Shown: one piece after another, positions 36,044 through 45,031 of the stretch
How positions within the stretch are numbered: position 1 is the stretch's first letter
Layout of the letters: every line of letters begins with the position of its first letter
NCBI GenBank assembly: GCA_900313925.1
Contig: OMTF01000045.1
Coordinates: 1-56,446 of the forward strand
From: an uncultured Eubacteriales bacterium
GTDB taxonomy: Bacteria; Bacillota; Clostridia; Oscillospirales; Oscillospiraceae
Length of the DNA: 56,446 bases
Direction: 5' to 3'
The notes under the pieces: model-generated
Told to the model about the DNA's origin: nothing
Seen by the model: the letters and a program-made list of their open reading frames with translations, nothing else
Databases searched by the model: none
Position numbers and translations under genes: made by a program

Positions 36044-36055
36044 GTAATATATTAC
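36044..36055. promoter_or_regulatory. 12-bp palindrome upstream of argR, possible operator
   Basis: GTAATATATTAC is a perfect palindrome about 50 bases before the argR start. It does not match the ARG-box consensus well. A role as an operator is a guess from position. Confidence 0.25.
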
Positions 36056-36104
36056 GGTCCTCAATACTTCAAATCTATTAAAAGGGATCAATAGGAGAAT
36101 GCAT

Positions 36105-36554
36105 ATGAAACCTACACGGCAAAGCGTTATTTTGAAAATAATTTCTCAGGAAAACGTAGAAACACAGAATCAATTGATGCAGGCATTGGCAAGAAGAGGT
36201 ATTAATAGCACGCAGGCTACAGTTTCGCGTGATATTAAAGATATGCGCTTAGTAAAGAAACTAGGAAGCGACGGAAAATATCATTATGTTGTCGGAGACA
36301 CGGATGATTCTGAAGTATACATGTTCCGGCTTCAGATAATTTTCAAAGAATGTGTTACTTCCTATGAAACAGCGCAAAATATCATTGTAATTAAAACTCT
36401 TCCAGGGCTTGCAGATGCAGCATGTTCTACATTAGACTCTATGGATATACCCGAGTTAGTAGGTTCCATTGCCGGAGATGATACAGCATTCCTTGCTATG
36501 AAAGACTGCGAATCTGCTAAAAATCTCTGTGAGGAGATTCGAAAAATGCTGTGA
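36105..36554 (+). CDS. argR: arginine repressor
   Basis: 149 residues. An N-terminal winged helix (TRQSVILKIISQENVETQNQ to INSTQATVSRDIKDMRLVKK, with the recognition element TQATVSRDIK) is followed by the hexamerisation and arginine-binding domain, with VIKTLPGLADAACSTLDSM and the GSIAGDDTAFLA motif that binds arginine. It should repress the arginine cluster at 7-20 kb when arginine is high. ATG 36105 is six bases after AGGAGA; ATG 36099 would overlap that site. It overlaps the recN frame, a conserved pairing in Firmicutes. Confidence 0.95.
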   Translation: MKPTRQSVILKIISQENVETQNQLMQALARRGINSTQATVSRDIKDMRLVKKLGSDGKYHYVVGDTDDSEVYMFRLQIIFKECVTSYETAQNIIVIKTLPGLADAACSTLDSMDIPELVGSIAGDDTAFLAMKDCESAKNLCEEIRKML

Positions 36555-36565
36555 TGGAGGCTGGC

Positions 36566-38239
36566 ATGCTATCTGAACTGCATATAGAAAACATTGCTAT
36601 TATTGAAAAAGCATCTATTAATTTTAACAGAGGGTTAAATGTTTTAACTGGAGAAACGGGTGCTGGAAAGTCAATAATAATAGATTCGATAAATGCTATC
36701 TTAGGTTCCCGTGTGAACCGAGATATTATTCGAAATGGGGAAGAACGTTCCACTGTAACCGCTGTCTTTAAAGATGTTGCATTGGAAAGTTGGCTTGAAG
36801 ATAACGAAATTGATCTAGCAGATGAACTGATTCTTGCACGAAGAATCAGTTCAGATGGTAAAAACAGCTGCAGAATTAATGGCGTGCCTGTCACGTTGTC
36901 TCAATTAAGAGACATTGGAAATTATCTTATTGACGTATATGGGCAGAACGATGGCAGGCAGTTGTTGGATGAGAGCAGGCAAAGAATTTATCTTGATAAT
37001 TTTGGTAAACTTAATGATGATTTATTGCAATATCAAGAAGAATATAATAAATTTTCGCTCCTAAAAAAAGAATTAAACAAATTAAATATTAATAAAGAAG
37101 AAAAAGAACGTCAGCTAGATACTCTCCGTTTTATTATTGGTGAATTAGAAGAGGCCGCATTGGTGCCTGGAGAGGAGGCAGAATTAGTTGCACGTCGTGA
37201 TTTGCTCCATAACTCCGAAAAGTTATCGGAAGGTATTCATATTGCCAAGGGACTCCTGGACACTGACGAATATAATGCACAGGCATTAATGGAGCAAGCT
37301 TGCAGTGCGCTTCGCAGAGTATCGGAATTTTCAAATGAAGTTTCTTCTGCGCTCGTAATATTGGAAAATATTTCCTCCAATGTGACGGATGCTGTAGAGC
37401 GGTTAAATGATGTCTTAGACACAATGAATGTCAAGCCGGGAGAATATAATTCTTTAGAGTCAAGACTTTCCGAATTGCATCGATTAGAACGTAAATATCA
37501 TACAGATGAAGATGGATTAATTAATAAATTGGAAGATAGCAAGCTTAAGCTTTCACTTCTTGAAAATAGTGATTATCAAATCGAAAAACTTTCTAAAGAG
37601 GCGAAAGAGCAATATAAAAAATGTTGTGAACTTGCAAAAAAACTGAGCCAAAAGCGTAGAGCAGCTGGTGAACAATTAGAAAAAGGAATTGAGCAGGAAT
37701 TATCGGATTTAAGTATGCCTAATGCCGTATTTAAGGTTTCTATCGAATCAAAAAACGATATTGACGCGTTTGGTATTGATAAAGTTCAATTTCTTATGTC
37801 TGCGAACTTGGGCGAACAAGTTAATCGAATAAGTAGAATTGCCTCTGGTGGAGAACTGAGCAGAATTATGCTTGCAATGAAAAATGTATTTTCTAGCACC
37901 GATCCTGTTTCTACTATGATATTTGATGAAATTGATTCTGGCGTATCAGGCGTTGCTGCGCAACGAATAGGAGAAAAGCTTGCAACTTTAAGCAGAACAA
38001 AGCAGGTGATATGTGTAACACATCTTCCTCAAATTGCTTCCATAGCTGACACCCATTACAAAATCTCAAAGCAAGTTAAAAATGGACGTACAATAACTAT
38101 GGTCCACAACTTGGATTTCAATGATCGAACAAAAGAAATTGCACGTCTATTTGGCGGAGAAAACATAACGCCCCTTACTCTTGCTAGTGCAAAAGAACAG
38201 TTGTATAATGCAAACTTATACAAAAAAGGTATAAGTTAA
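36566..38239 (+). CDS. recN: DNA repair protein RecN
   Basis: 557 residues, SMC-like. Walker A NVLTGETGAGKSIIIDS is near residue 27, a long coiled coil lies in the middle (KKELNKLNINKEEKERQLDT and following), and the C-terminal signature IASGGELSRIMLAMKNVF precedes Walker B TMIFDEIDSGVSGVAAQ. It acts early in double-strand break repair. ATG 36566 follows GGAGG; the ATG pair at 36551 overlaps the argR stop. No LexA-type box is evident upstream. Confidence 0.95.
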   Translation: MLSELHIENIAIIEKASINFNRGLNVLTGETGAGKSIIIDSINAILGSRVNRDIIRNGEERSTVTAVFKDVALESWLEDNEIDLADELILARRISSDGKNSCRINGVPVTLSQLRDIGNYLIDVYGQNDGRQLLDESRQRIYLDNFGKLNDDLLQYQEEYNKFSLLKKELNKLNINKEEKERQLDTLRFIIGELEEAALVPGEEAELVARRDLLHNSEKLSEGIHIAKGLLDTDEYNAQALMEQACSALRRVSEFSNEVSSALVILENISSNVTDAVERLNDVLDTMNVKPGEYNSLESRLSELHRLERKYHTDEDGLINKLEDSKLKLSLLENSDYQIEKLSKEAKEQYKKCCELAKKLSQKRRAAGEQLEKGIEQELSDLSMPNAVFKVSIESKNDIDAFGIDKVQFLMSANLGEQVNRISRIASGGELSRIMLAMKNVFSSTDPVSTMIFDEIDSGVSGVAAQRIGEKLATLSRTKQVICVTHLPQIASIADTHYKISKQVKNGRTITMVHNLDFNDRTKEIARLFGGENITPLTLASAKEQLYNANLYKKGIS

Positions 38240-38297
38240 TATTGCTTCCTGAATATGTAGATGTTTAGAAAACTTTTTTGATAAAAGGAATATCACG

Positions 38298-39524
38298 ATG
38301 AAGATTTACGAGGAGTTACAGAAAAGAAACCTTATTGCCCAGGTCACAGACGAGCCGCAAATTCAGCAACTAGTAAATAATGGAAAGGCTGTTTTCTATA
38401 TAGGCTTTGATCCAACAGCAGACTCCCTACACGTTGGACATTTTATGGCATTATGCCTTATGAAGCGTCTGCAACAGGCTGGAAATCGTCCAATCGCACT
38501 AATTGGCGGTGGAACTGGATATATTGGGGACCCGTCCGGTCGTACGGATATGCGACAAATGATGACCCCTGAAGCTATTGAACATAACTGCGCGTGCTTT
38601 AAAAAACAGATGGAACGATTTATTGACTTTGGGGATGAAAAAGCCATGATGCTTAACAATGCAGACTGGCTTCTCAAGCTGAATTATATTGATTTTCTCC
38701 GTGAAGTTGGTTCATGCTTTTCCGTAAATAATATGTTACGGGCAGAATGCTATAAGCAACGCATGGAACGTGGTTTAAGTTTTTTGGAATTTAACTACAT
38801 GATTATGCAAGCGTATGATTTTTACCACATGTTTAAAACTGTTGGTTGCAATATGCAGTTTGGCGGAGATGACCAGTGGAGCAACATGCTTGCCGGTACG
38901 GAGTTAATCAGACGGAAACTTTCAAAGGACGCATATGCAATGACAATAACGCTTCTTCTGAATTCAGAGGGGAAAAAAATGGGGAAAACCTCTTCCGGCG
39001 CTGTATGGTTGGATCCAGATAAAACTTCTCCCTACGACTTCTATCAATACTGGAGAAACGTAGATGATAAAGATGTGCTAAAATGCATACGCATGCTTAC
39101 ATTTCTCCCGCTCGAACAGGTCGATGAAATGGATAGCTGGGAGGGGGAGGAACTTAATAAAGCAAAAGAAATTCTTGCCTATGAGCTTACTTCCCTTGTT
39201 CACGGAGAAGATGAAGCAAAGAAAGCAGAGTCTAGCGCAAAATCTATATTCTTAGGCTCAGGTGATTCCGTTGATATGCCTGAGGTTGTAATTGGAAATA
39301 AAGAATTGGATGATAATGATAGTATTGGAATTCTTCGACTACTTGTTCTATCCGGCCTATGCAGTTCAAATGCAGATGCCAGAAGGAACATCAACCAAGG
39401 CGGAGTTACGGTTAATGGTAAAAAAGTAACGGATGTTTCTTTATTACTTAAAGAAGCAGACTTGAAAAAAGGAATTATATTAAGGCGCGGTAAAAAGAAT
39501 TATAAAAAAGTTGTAATGGAATAA
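38298..39524 (+). CDS. tyrS: tyrosyl-tRNA synthetase
   Basis: 408 residues, class I. The HIGH motif appears as HVGH in DPTADSLHVGHFMALCLMKR, the tyrosine pocket is in YMIMQAYDFYHMFKTVGCNM and QFGGDDQWSNMLAGTELIRR, and KMGKT in GKKMGKTSSGAVWLD replaces KMSKS. A C-terminal S4 domain (VTVNGKKVTDVSLLL) binds tRNA. AAGGA precedes the ATG. The 58-base gap after recN leaves no room for a T-box leader, which often controls this gene elsewhere. The tRNA-Tyr gene is at 23356. Confidence 0.95.
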   Translation: MKIYEELQKRNLIAQVTDEPQIQQLVNNGKAVFYIGFDPTADSLHVGHFMALCLMKRLQQAGNRPIALIGGGTGYIGDPSGRTDMRQMMTPEAIEHNCACFKKQMERFIDFGDEKAMMLNNADWLLKLNYIDFLREVGSCFSVNNMLRAECYKQRMERGLSFLEFNYMIMQAYDFYHMFKTVGCNMQFGGDDQWSNMLAGTELIRRKLSKDAYAMTITLLLNSEGKKMGKTSSGAVWLDPDKTSPYDFYQYWRNVDDKDVLKCIRMLTFLPLEQVDEMDSWEGEELNKAKEILAYELTSLVHGEDEAKKAESSAKSIFLGSGDSVDMPEVVIGNKELDDNDSIGILRLLVLSGLCSSNADARRNINQGGVTVNGKKVTDVSLLLKEADLKKGIILRRGKKNYKKVVME

Positions 39525-39560
39525 TAGTTGAACAATCGAATAAATTTCTTGTTAAAATAT

Positions 39561-39597
39561 GGGAAACCCCTTTAGTTGAAAAACTATTGGGGTTCCT
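39561..39597. terminator. terminator between convergent tyrS and pfp
   Basis: GGGAAACCCC and GGGGTTCC arms flank an inner TTAGTT/AACTA pairing. The T-run is weak on the plus strand. It lies between two genes that end toward each other. Confidence 0.55.
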
Positions 39598-39624
39598 CTT
39601 GCTATGTTCAAAATATTAATGACT

Positions 39625-40872
39625 TTATTGATTTACAAATATTTTCTTAAGTCTGGCATAACGCGGCAGTGACTCTTCATATGGTATGTCAGGTTGTCCC
39701 TGTATTAGAGGAAGCACATAATCAATAAAGTCATTTGTTACGAAATTTCTTGATTCGTTAATCCAATTCAAAGGAACTTTTTTCTCAAAATTTGCAACTT
39801 TAGAAAGCGGAAGGAGTTCAATCTCCCCGATATATTCACTTCCTATATATGTTCTCTTAAGTGCAATCATCACATCAGACGTGCCTTTAATAGCTTCTAA
39901 TACTGCTGTCTTACCAACGAGAATCGCTTCATCTAAATCTGTTTGCGATGCTAAATGCGACCCGCAACGTTGAAGCAAACTTAATTCAATTCCACGTACT
40001 TTTGTATTAAATATTTCTTTAAGATGTGCCGCCAATAATGAAGCTAAACCGCCTAGCTGTGCATGTCCGAATCCATCGGTAGCAGAAGCCTTAGCTTCAG
40101 ATACGAATGTTCCGTCAGAATAATGGATGCCTTCTGAGACAGCTACAAATACCTTTCCATTTCTTGCTTTATACACGTCTTCTACATCTGCATCAAATTT
40201 TTTCATGTCAAAATTACATTCAGGCAGATATATCAGATCTGGACCGCTTCCTTTGTATGTTGCAAGCGAAGAGGCTCCCGCAAGCCATCCGGCATGTCTG
40301 CCCATGATTTCAACTACCGTAATCTGAGGCGTATCATATACACGTGCATCTTTTGAGAGCTCCATGCATGTAGTAGCAATATATTTCGCTGCACTTGGAT
40401 ATCCTGGACAATGGTCAGTACCGTATAGATCATTGTCAATTGTTTTCGGGACACCAATTACACGGCAGTCATAGTCCACCTGTTTCAAATATTTGCTGAT
40501 CTTATTGCAGGTATCCATGGAATCATTTCCACCATTATAAAAGAAATACCTAACGTCGTATTTTTTAAAGATTTCAAGTATTCTTTTGTAATCTGTGTCA
40601 TCTTCGTCGGGGTCCTTCATTTTATATCGGCATGAACCTAATTCAGAGGAAGGTGTATGTATTAGGAATTCCAATTCTTCCGGATCTTCTTTATTCATAT
40701 CGAAAAGCTGATCATTTAGCACGCCTTTGATGCCATGATATGCTCCATAAACTGCCGTTATCTCTTGTGAATCTAAAGCAGTACGAATAATTCCGTAAGC
40801 ACTCGCATTAATTACTGCTGTGGGTCCGCCAGACTGGCCAAAAATGCAGGCACCTTTAAGCTTCACGCTCAT
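39625..40872 (-). CDS. pfp: PPi-dependent 6-phosphofructokinase
   Basis: 415 residues of the phosphofructokinase family. FGQSGGPTAVINASAYG opens the fold. The motif after the phosphoryl-donor loop reads NGGNDSMDTCNKI, and the fructose 6-phosphate loop is GVPKTIDNDLYGTDH. Lys in PKTIDND, rather than Gly as in PGTIDND, is the usual mark of the pyrophosphate-using enzymes. It interconverts fructose 6-phosphate and fructose 1,6-bisphosphate reversibly. GGAGG precedes the ATG. It diverges from the aldolase gene that uses its product. Confidence 0.88.
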   Translation of the reverse strand: MSVKLKGACIFGQSGGPTAVINASAYGIIRTALDSQEITAVYGAYHGIKGVLNDQLFDMNKEDPEELEFLIHTPSSELGSCRYKMKDPDEDDTDYKRILEIFKKYDVRYFFYNGGNDSMDTCNKISKYLKQVDYDCRVIGVPKTIDNDLYGTDHCPGYPSAAKYIATTCMELSKDARVYDTPQITVVEIMGRHAGWLAGASSLATYKGSGPDLIYLPECNFDMKKFDADVEDVYKARNGKVFVAVSEGIHYSDGTFVSEAKASATDGFGHAQLGGLASLLAAHLKEIFNTKVRGIELSLLQRCGSHLASQTDLDEAILVGKTAVLEAIKGTSDVMIALKRTYIGSEYIGEIELLPLSKVANFEKKVPLNWINESRNFVTNDFIDYVLPLIQGQPDIPYEESLPRYARLKKIFVNQ

Positions 40873-40996
40873 AATTAACCTCCATAAAAAACTTCAATAA
40901 TTCATTTCCTTAAATTGATTATAACACAGATCAAATACGTGTAAATTAAGTAAGAATTCCTATATTGCATTTTCTGGTTGCTTTTCTGATAAAATA

Positions 40997-41026
40997 TTGC
41001 ATATTCTTACAGTTACGTCTTATAAT
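40997..41026 (+). promoter_or_regulatory. promoter of the aldolase gene
   Basis: TTGCAT at 40997-41002, an 18-base spacer and a perfect TATAAT at 41021-41026, about 65 bases before the ATG. Confidence 0.5.
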
Positions 41027-41091
41027 AAAAATAGGTAAATAACATTATGTTGTTTCTTGCCTTAATAAAAAATATGCAAGGAGTTGATTAT

Positions 41092-42027
41092 ATGCCACTT
41101 GTCACTACAAAGGATATGTTCGAAAGAGCGTACAACGGTGGTTATGCAATCGGTGCTTTTAATGTTAACAACATGGAGATTGTTCAGGGTATTACTGAAG
41201 CGGCAAGGGAGCTGAACGCTCCTTTAATTCTTCAGGTATCAAAAGGTGCCCGTAAATATGCAAGTCACACATACTTAATAAAACTGGTTGAAGCAGCGTT
41301 GGAAGAAACTGGGCTTCCAATAGCTTTACATTTGGATCATGGAGACAGTTATGAGCTCTGCAAATCCTGCATTGATGGAGGATTTACTTCTGTTATGATC
41401 GATGCTTCTTCAAAACCATTGGAGGAAAACATCGCAATCACAAAGAAGGTTGTGGAATATGCCCATGATAATGGCGTTGTTGTTGAAGCAGAGCTCGGTA
41501 CTCTTGCTGGCATTGAGGATGAAGTGAAGGTAAAATCTGAAGATTCTTCTTATACACGGCCTGAAGATGTACAAGAATTTGTGGAGCGCACTGGATGCGA
41601 TTCGCTTGCTATCGCTATAGGAACATCACACGGAGCTTATAAATTCAAGCCCGGCACTAATCCACAACTCCGCTTTGACATACTAGAAGATGTTCAAAAA
41701 CGTCTTCCGGGTTTTCCGATAGTTCTACACGGTTCTTCGTCAGTTCCACAATATTTAGTTGAAAAGATAAATAAATATGGTGGAAATATGCCAGGTGCGA
41801 TAGGCGTACCGGAAGACCAATTACGCCGCGCTTCTCAGATGGCTGTGTGCAAAATTAATATTGATTCTGATTTAAGGCTTGCAATGACTGCCTCCATCCG
41901 TGAATATATGTATTTGCACCCTGACAAGTTCGACCCACGTGAATATCTTAGACCCGCTAGAGAGGCTATAAAGGAATTGGTTTCTCACAAAATAAAAGAT
42001 GTCCTTGGCTGTGACGGCAAGGCATAA
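41092..42027 (+). CDS. fba: class II fructose-bisphosphate aldolase
   Basis: 311 residues. A zinc-dependent aldolase that splits fructose 1,6-bisphosphate. HLDHGDSYELCKSCIDGGFT holds the first zinc histidine and the catalytic Asp, VVEAELGTLAGIEDEV a Glu ligand, IGTSHGAYKF and VLHGSSSVPQYLVEKIN later ligands, and CKINIDSDLRLAMT the phosphate loop. ATG 41092 follows AAGGAG; the frame extends 15 codons upstream through the promoter region but is not part of the protein. It forms a divergent glycolysis pair with the PPi-PFK. Confidence 0.94.
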   Translation: MPLVTTKDMFERAYNGGYAIGAFNVNNMEIVQGITEAARELNAPLILQVSKGARKYASHTYLIKLVEAALEETGLPIALHLDHGDSYELCKSCIDGGFTSVMIDASSKPLEENIAITKKVVEYAHDNGVVVEAELGTLAGIEDEVKVKSEDSSYTRPEDVQEFVERTGCDSLAIAIGTSHGAYKFKPGTNPQLRFDILEDVQKRLPGFPIVLHGSSSVPQYLVEKINKYGGNMPGAIGVPEDQLRRASQMAVCKINIDSDLRLAMTASIREYMYLHPDKFDPREYLRPAREAIKELVSHKIKDVLGCDGKA

Positions 42028-42066
42028 TTACTGTAAAAATCATGCTAATTGAAGGGGAGAGGTGCT

Positions 42067-43653
42067 ATGGCAAAGGTGAGCATAAACAATAATGAGGATT
42101 CAATTCTTTTAATTCGACTTATTTTAGCATCTCTCCTCTGCATTATCTGCCTATTTGTAAAATTTAATAATACGATAATCTTTATTCTATGTTTAATTTC
42201 AGCTGCTATAGCCGGTTATGACATTGTTATTGCTTCCGTACGTGATATAAAGGAAAAAAATTTTATTTCGTCAGAACTTCTTTCGACTGTAGCCGTATTA
42301 GTTCTCTTTATATTAAAGCTATATACGGAAGCAGCTGCTGCATTTTTGCTTTTTAGAATTGGTATTTTTATTATTGAAATTTCAAAGCAAAAATCTATTG
42401 ACAGTACAATCACACTAATGGCAGAAAATGATAATTCGGACTTTGAGGCAACAAAGAAAAGGGCCGAACCTTTCTTTAGCGATATTATAAATGCGCAAAC
42501 GAAAAGTTCTCAGTATCTTTATGAAGTAGCAAAAAAAATTAGTATAGCCCTCGTTATTGTCTCCCTTGTCTATCTAATTTTTGCTTTCATATTTTCTGAC
42601 AACACCGCAACACTAATACTTCATCGTGTCTGCGTAATGATTTTTCTAGCATCTACTTCTTCTGTGTTAATTGCATTACCGTATAATGCAATAGTAGGAA
42701 TTGGTATCAGCGAAATCAATGGATTTCAATTTCAAAATTACAGTTCTTTTCGTAATTTTAGTAACCTTTCTACTGTAGTCTTTGAAAGGGAGGGAATTAT
42801 ATCTTCAAATGAACTCCATGTTAGTAAAATACATTCTGATTTAATGGATTCTGAAGTACTGTTGAAGATAGCCGCACACATTTTATATAATTCCAATACC
42901 CCAGAAGCACTTGCCGTAAGAGCAGCCTATAATGGTATTATTGATAAAAGTATTACAAATGATTTTAGAGAAGCTCCTGGCATCGGTTCGGAGATAATTA
43001 TTAACGGCGTCGCATTAAGAATTGGGACATCAAAGCTATATAAAGACGGTCCTATTGTTATTCCTTCTCTAGCCGATAATAGAACAATGTATCTCAGCAT
43101 GGCTAACCGTTATTTGGGCTATATTACATTTGAGGAAACGGTACTCTCAAATCCTCAGCAGTTAACAGCGGAACTAAATAAGAATAATATAAGAAACATA
43201 TTAGTTTCATCTTCCGGAAATGCAGAATGCAGCAACTCTGCAAAGCTTTGCGGCATCAAGCAATATTATTCAAATTGCTCCGTAGAGGATATGCTAAGGG
43301 TAATAGAAGATATACGCTCAAAGCAGAAGGGGAATGTGCTTTTTGTACATTCATCAGATTTGCATCAGCATTCCGCAGCAAATATCGATGGCTCATACAA
43401 CATTCATACAAAATATTCAGATGCGCTTATATCAGAAAAAGGTTTATTTAGTATTAACAGGGAAATAGTTCTTTCGAAAAAGGCTAAGAAAATAAGTATT
43501 ATTAACATTGCATTTTCATCTTTGATAAAGTTGGCATTATATATTTTAGCAATGTTTGGAATAGGCAATTTATGGTTTGCAGTTGTTATTGATGCCCTTG
43601 TTTCAATAGCAAGTATATTGAGTTCTATACAAATCGGCATTGATATAAAGTAA
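42067..43653 (+). CDS. P-type ATPase-like membrane protein lacking catalytic motifs
   Basis: 528 residues laid out like a heavy-metal (P1B) ATPase: membrane pairs near 13-55 and 60-110, a small cytoplasmic loop, two more segments near 160-215, a large soluble part (about 220-470), and two final segments (about 475-528). The expected motifs are altered. The phosphorylation site DKTGT is replaced by EREGI at 240-244 (VVFEREGIISSNEL). The metal-site CPC region reads FLASTSSVLIALPYNAIVGI. The HP loop is SNTPEALAV, and no GDGxND hinge is found before the last membrane pair. The nucleotide-domain segment EAPGIGSEIIINGVALRIG is still recognisable. The frame is intact with a good ribosome site (GGGGAGAGGTG). 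It is probably a non-enzymatic relative; no transport activity should be assumed. Confidence 0.7.
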   Translation: MAKVSINNNEDSILLIRLILASLLCIICLFVKFNNTIIFILCLISAAIAGYDIVIASVRDIKEKNFISSELLSTVAVLVLFILKLYTEAAAAFLLFRIGIFIIEISKQKSIDSTITLMAENDNSDFEATKKRAEPFFSDIINAQTKSSQYLYEVAKKISIALVIVSLVYLIFAFIFSDNTATLILHRVCVMIFLASTSSVLIALPYNAIVGIGISEINGFQFQNYSSFRNFSNLSTVVFEREGIISSNELHVSKIHSDLMDSEVLLKIAAHILYNSNTPEALAVRAAYNGIIDKSITNDFREAPGIGSEIIINGVALRIGTSKLYKDGPIVIPSLADNRTMYLSMANRYLGYITFEETVLSNPQQLTAELNKNNIRNILVSSSGNAECSNSAKLCGIKQYYSNCSVEDMLRVIEDIRSKQKGNVLFVHSSDLHQHSAANIDGSYNIHTKYSDALISEKGLFSINREIVLSKKAKKISIINIAFSSLIKLALYILAMFGIGNLWFAVVIDALVSIASILSSIQIGIDIK

Positions 43654-43806
43654 AAAATACAAATTAGCTTTTAAATCCTCAGTAGAATAAAAATAGTTTT
43701 CCTTGTTTTTATGTTGATTAGAAAGGTGTCTATGTTCTATCTACTGAAGTTAATTGTAGTGTAGTGTTAATTAAATGATTTAAAGAATCTACTATTGAAA
43801 AAATGC

Positions 43807-44847
43807 TTATGACTCATCTTCTGCTTCTGTAATTTCGTTTGCTTCATTGTGTTCTGGTTTATAATGGTTAAGGGGATTCGAATTCGCTGCAATTTTTAAT
43901 TCGGTATTATCAATATGAGTGTATATTTGGGTTGTATTCAAATTTTCATGTCCGAGTAATTCCTGCAAAGTTCTAACATCGACTCCATTCTGGAGCATTA
44001 ATGTTGCTGCAGTATGCCTAAGCTTGTGCGCTGAATACTTATCCGCATCAAGTCCCGCTTTAGTCAAATATTTCTTTACAAGAGCGTGAACTGTTTCCCG
44101 AGACATTCTTTTTTTTCGGTTAGAAAGAAATAAAGCACTGGAACCATCGGATGTGTTTTGTATTTTCCGAACAGTTAAATAATCATTGAGCGCATCAGCC
44201 ACAGAATCGTTTATATATACGACTCTTTCCTTACTACCTTTTCCAAATACCCGAATATGATCTCCACGTATATCCTGGACGTTAAGGCCTACAATTTCCG
44301 ATATTCTGAGGCCGCAGTTTAAGAATATGCAAAGAATGCAGTAATCTCTTTCTTTGTTCGGGCCATCTACTGCGTCAAGCAATCGCTCAGCTTCACTCAA
44401 AGTAAGATAGCGCGGTAAAGTTTTTGGAATTTTTGGTGAGTCAATATCTTGCAGAGGGTTTGTATCTAATAGTTTTGCTTTATTTGTCAGATATTTGTAA
44501 AAGCTTCTTAAAGTGGATACTTTTCTTGCACGGCTTGAAGCTTTTAGGCCATAATCTGGAGAATGACTTCTTTCATTAACTATCTTATCCCGGGATAGGA
44601 AAGAAAGGTAATCATAAAAGTCTGACAAGGTAACGCTTTTAACAAAATCCAAGTCAATATCACTAATGCTTATCGAGTCAAGTTCTGAATCCCTAGGAAC
44701 CATATTGCGTTTTAGTTTCATGAATCGGAAAAAATTTCTTAGATCAAGATAATATTCATCTACAGTTGCTTTTGAGTGCGCTTTAATTGTTTCATGGTAA
44801 ATTAAAAATCCTTTTATTATCTCTGGTGCTTCATTGCGATAATCCAA
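43807..44847 (-). CDS. tyrosine recombinase, XerC/XerD type
   Basis: 346 residues. An N-terminal SAM-like core-binding domain (about 10-130) precedes the catalytic domain. The active-site set is visible: Arg in NCGLRISEIVGLNVQDI, Lys in VFGKGSKERVVYIND, His-x-x-Arg in SAHKLRHTAATLML, His in ELLGHENLNTTQIYTHID, and the nucleophile Tyr in the same segment. A 35-residue acidic tail follows. TTG 44847 is the likely start, six bases after GGAGG. It is longer than the XerD at 54 kb. No excisionase, phage or cargo genes flank it, so chromosomal Xer function or a resident orphan recombinase is more likely than a mobile-element integrase. Confidence 0.88.
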   Translation of the reverse strand: MDYRNEAPEIIKGFLIYHETIKAHSKATVDEYYLDLRNFFRFMKLKRNMVPRDSELDSISISDIDLDFVKSVTLSDFYDYLSFLSRDKIVNERSHSPDYGLKASSRARKVSTLRSFYKYLTNKAKLLDTNPLQDIDSPKIPKTLPRYLTLSEAERLLDAVDGPNKERDYCILCIFLNCGLRISEIVGLNVQDIRGDHIRVFGKGSKERVVYINDSVADALNDYLTVRKIQNTSDGSSALFLSNRKKRMSRETVHALVKKYLTKAGLDADKYSAHKLRHTAATLMLQNGVDVRTLQELLGHENLNTTQIYTHIDNTELKIAANSNPLNHYKPEHNEANEITEAEDES

Positions 44848-44894
44848 ATTTTGCCTCCTTTTACTAGGGTAGGTAGCGATTCTACAAAAATTTA

Positions 44895-44944
44895 GCCGGT
44901 CTATAATTAAACAAAATAAAGATTTTGTTTAATTATAGACCGGC
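44895..44944 (-). terminator. 23-bp perfect hairpin after the radA pair
   Basis: Positions 44895-44917 and 44922-44944 are exact inverted repeats with a four-base loop. Read on the minus strand, TAAATTTTTG follows the stem, so it fits a strong terminator for the radA/GME-protein transcript just before the recombinase gene. The stem is unusually long for a terminator. Confidence 0.65.
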
Positions 44945-45031
44945 ATTCTTCGAAATGCAAGTCCCGCTTAATGATTTTTTTTTATTTCAATTCTTATTAA
45001 CAAAAAACCTATTAATTAATATACTAATATA

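Noticed and set aside
38240..38297. T-box leader before tyrS
   Set aside because: The gap is only 58 bases and lacks any specifier or antiterminator structure.
43807..44847. Recombinase considered as an integrase of an integrative element at a tRNA
   Set aside because: The nearest tRNA is 20 kb away. No direct repeats, excisionase, relaxase or cargo genes were seen.
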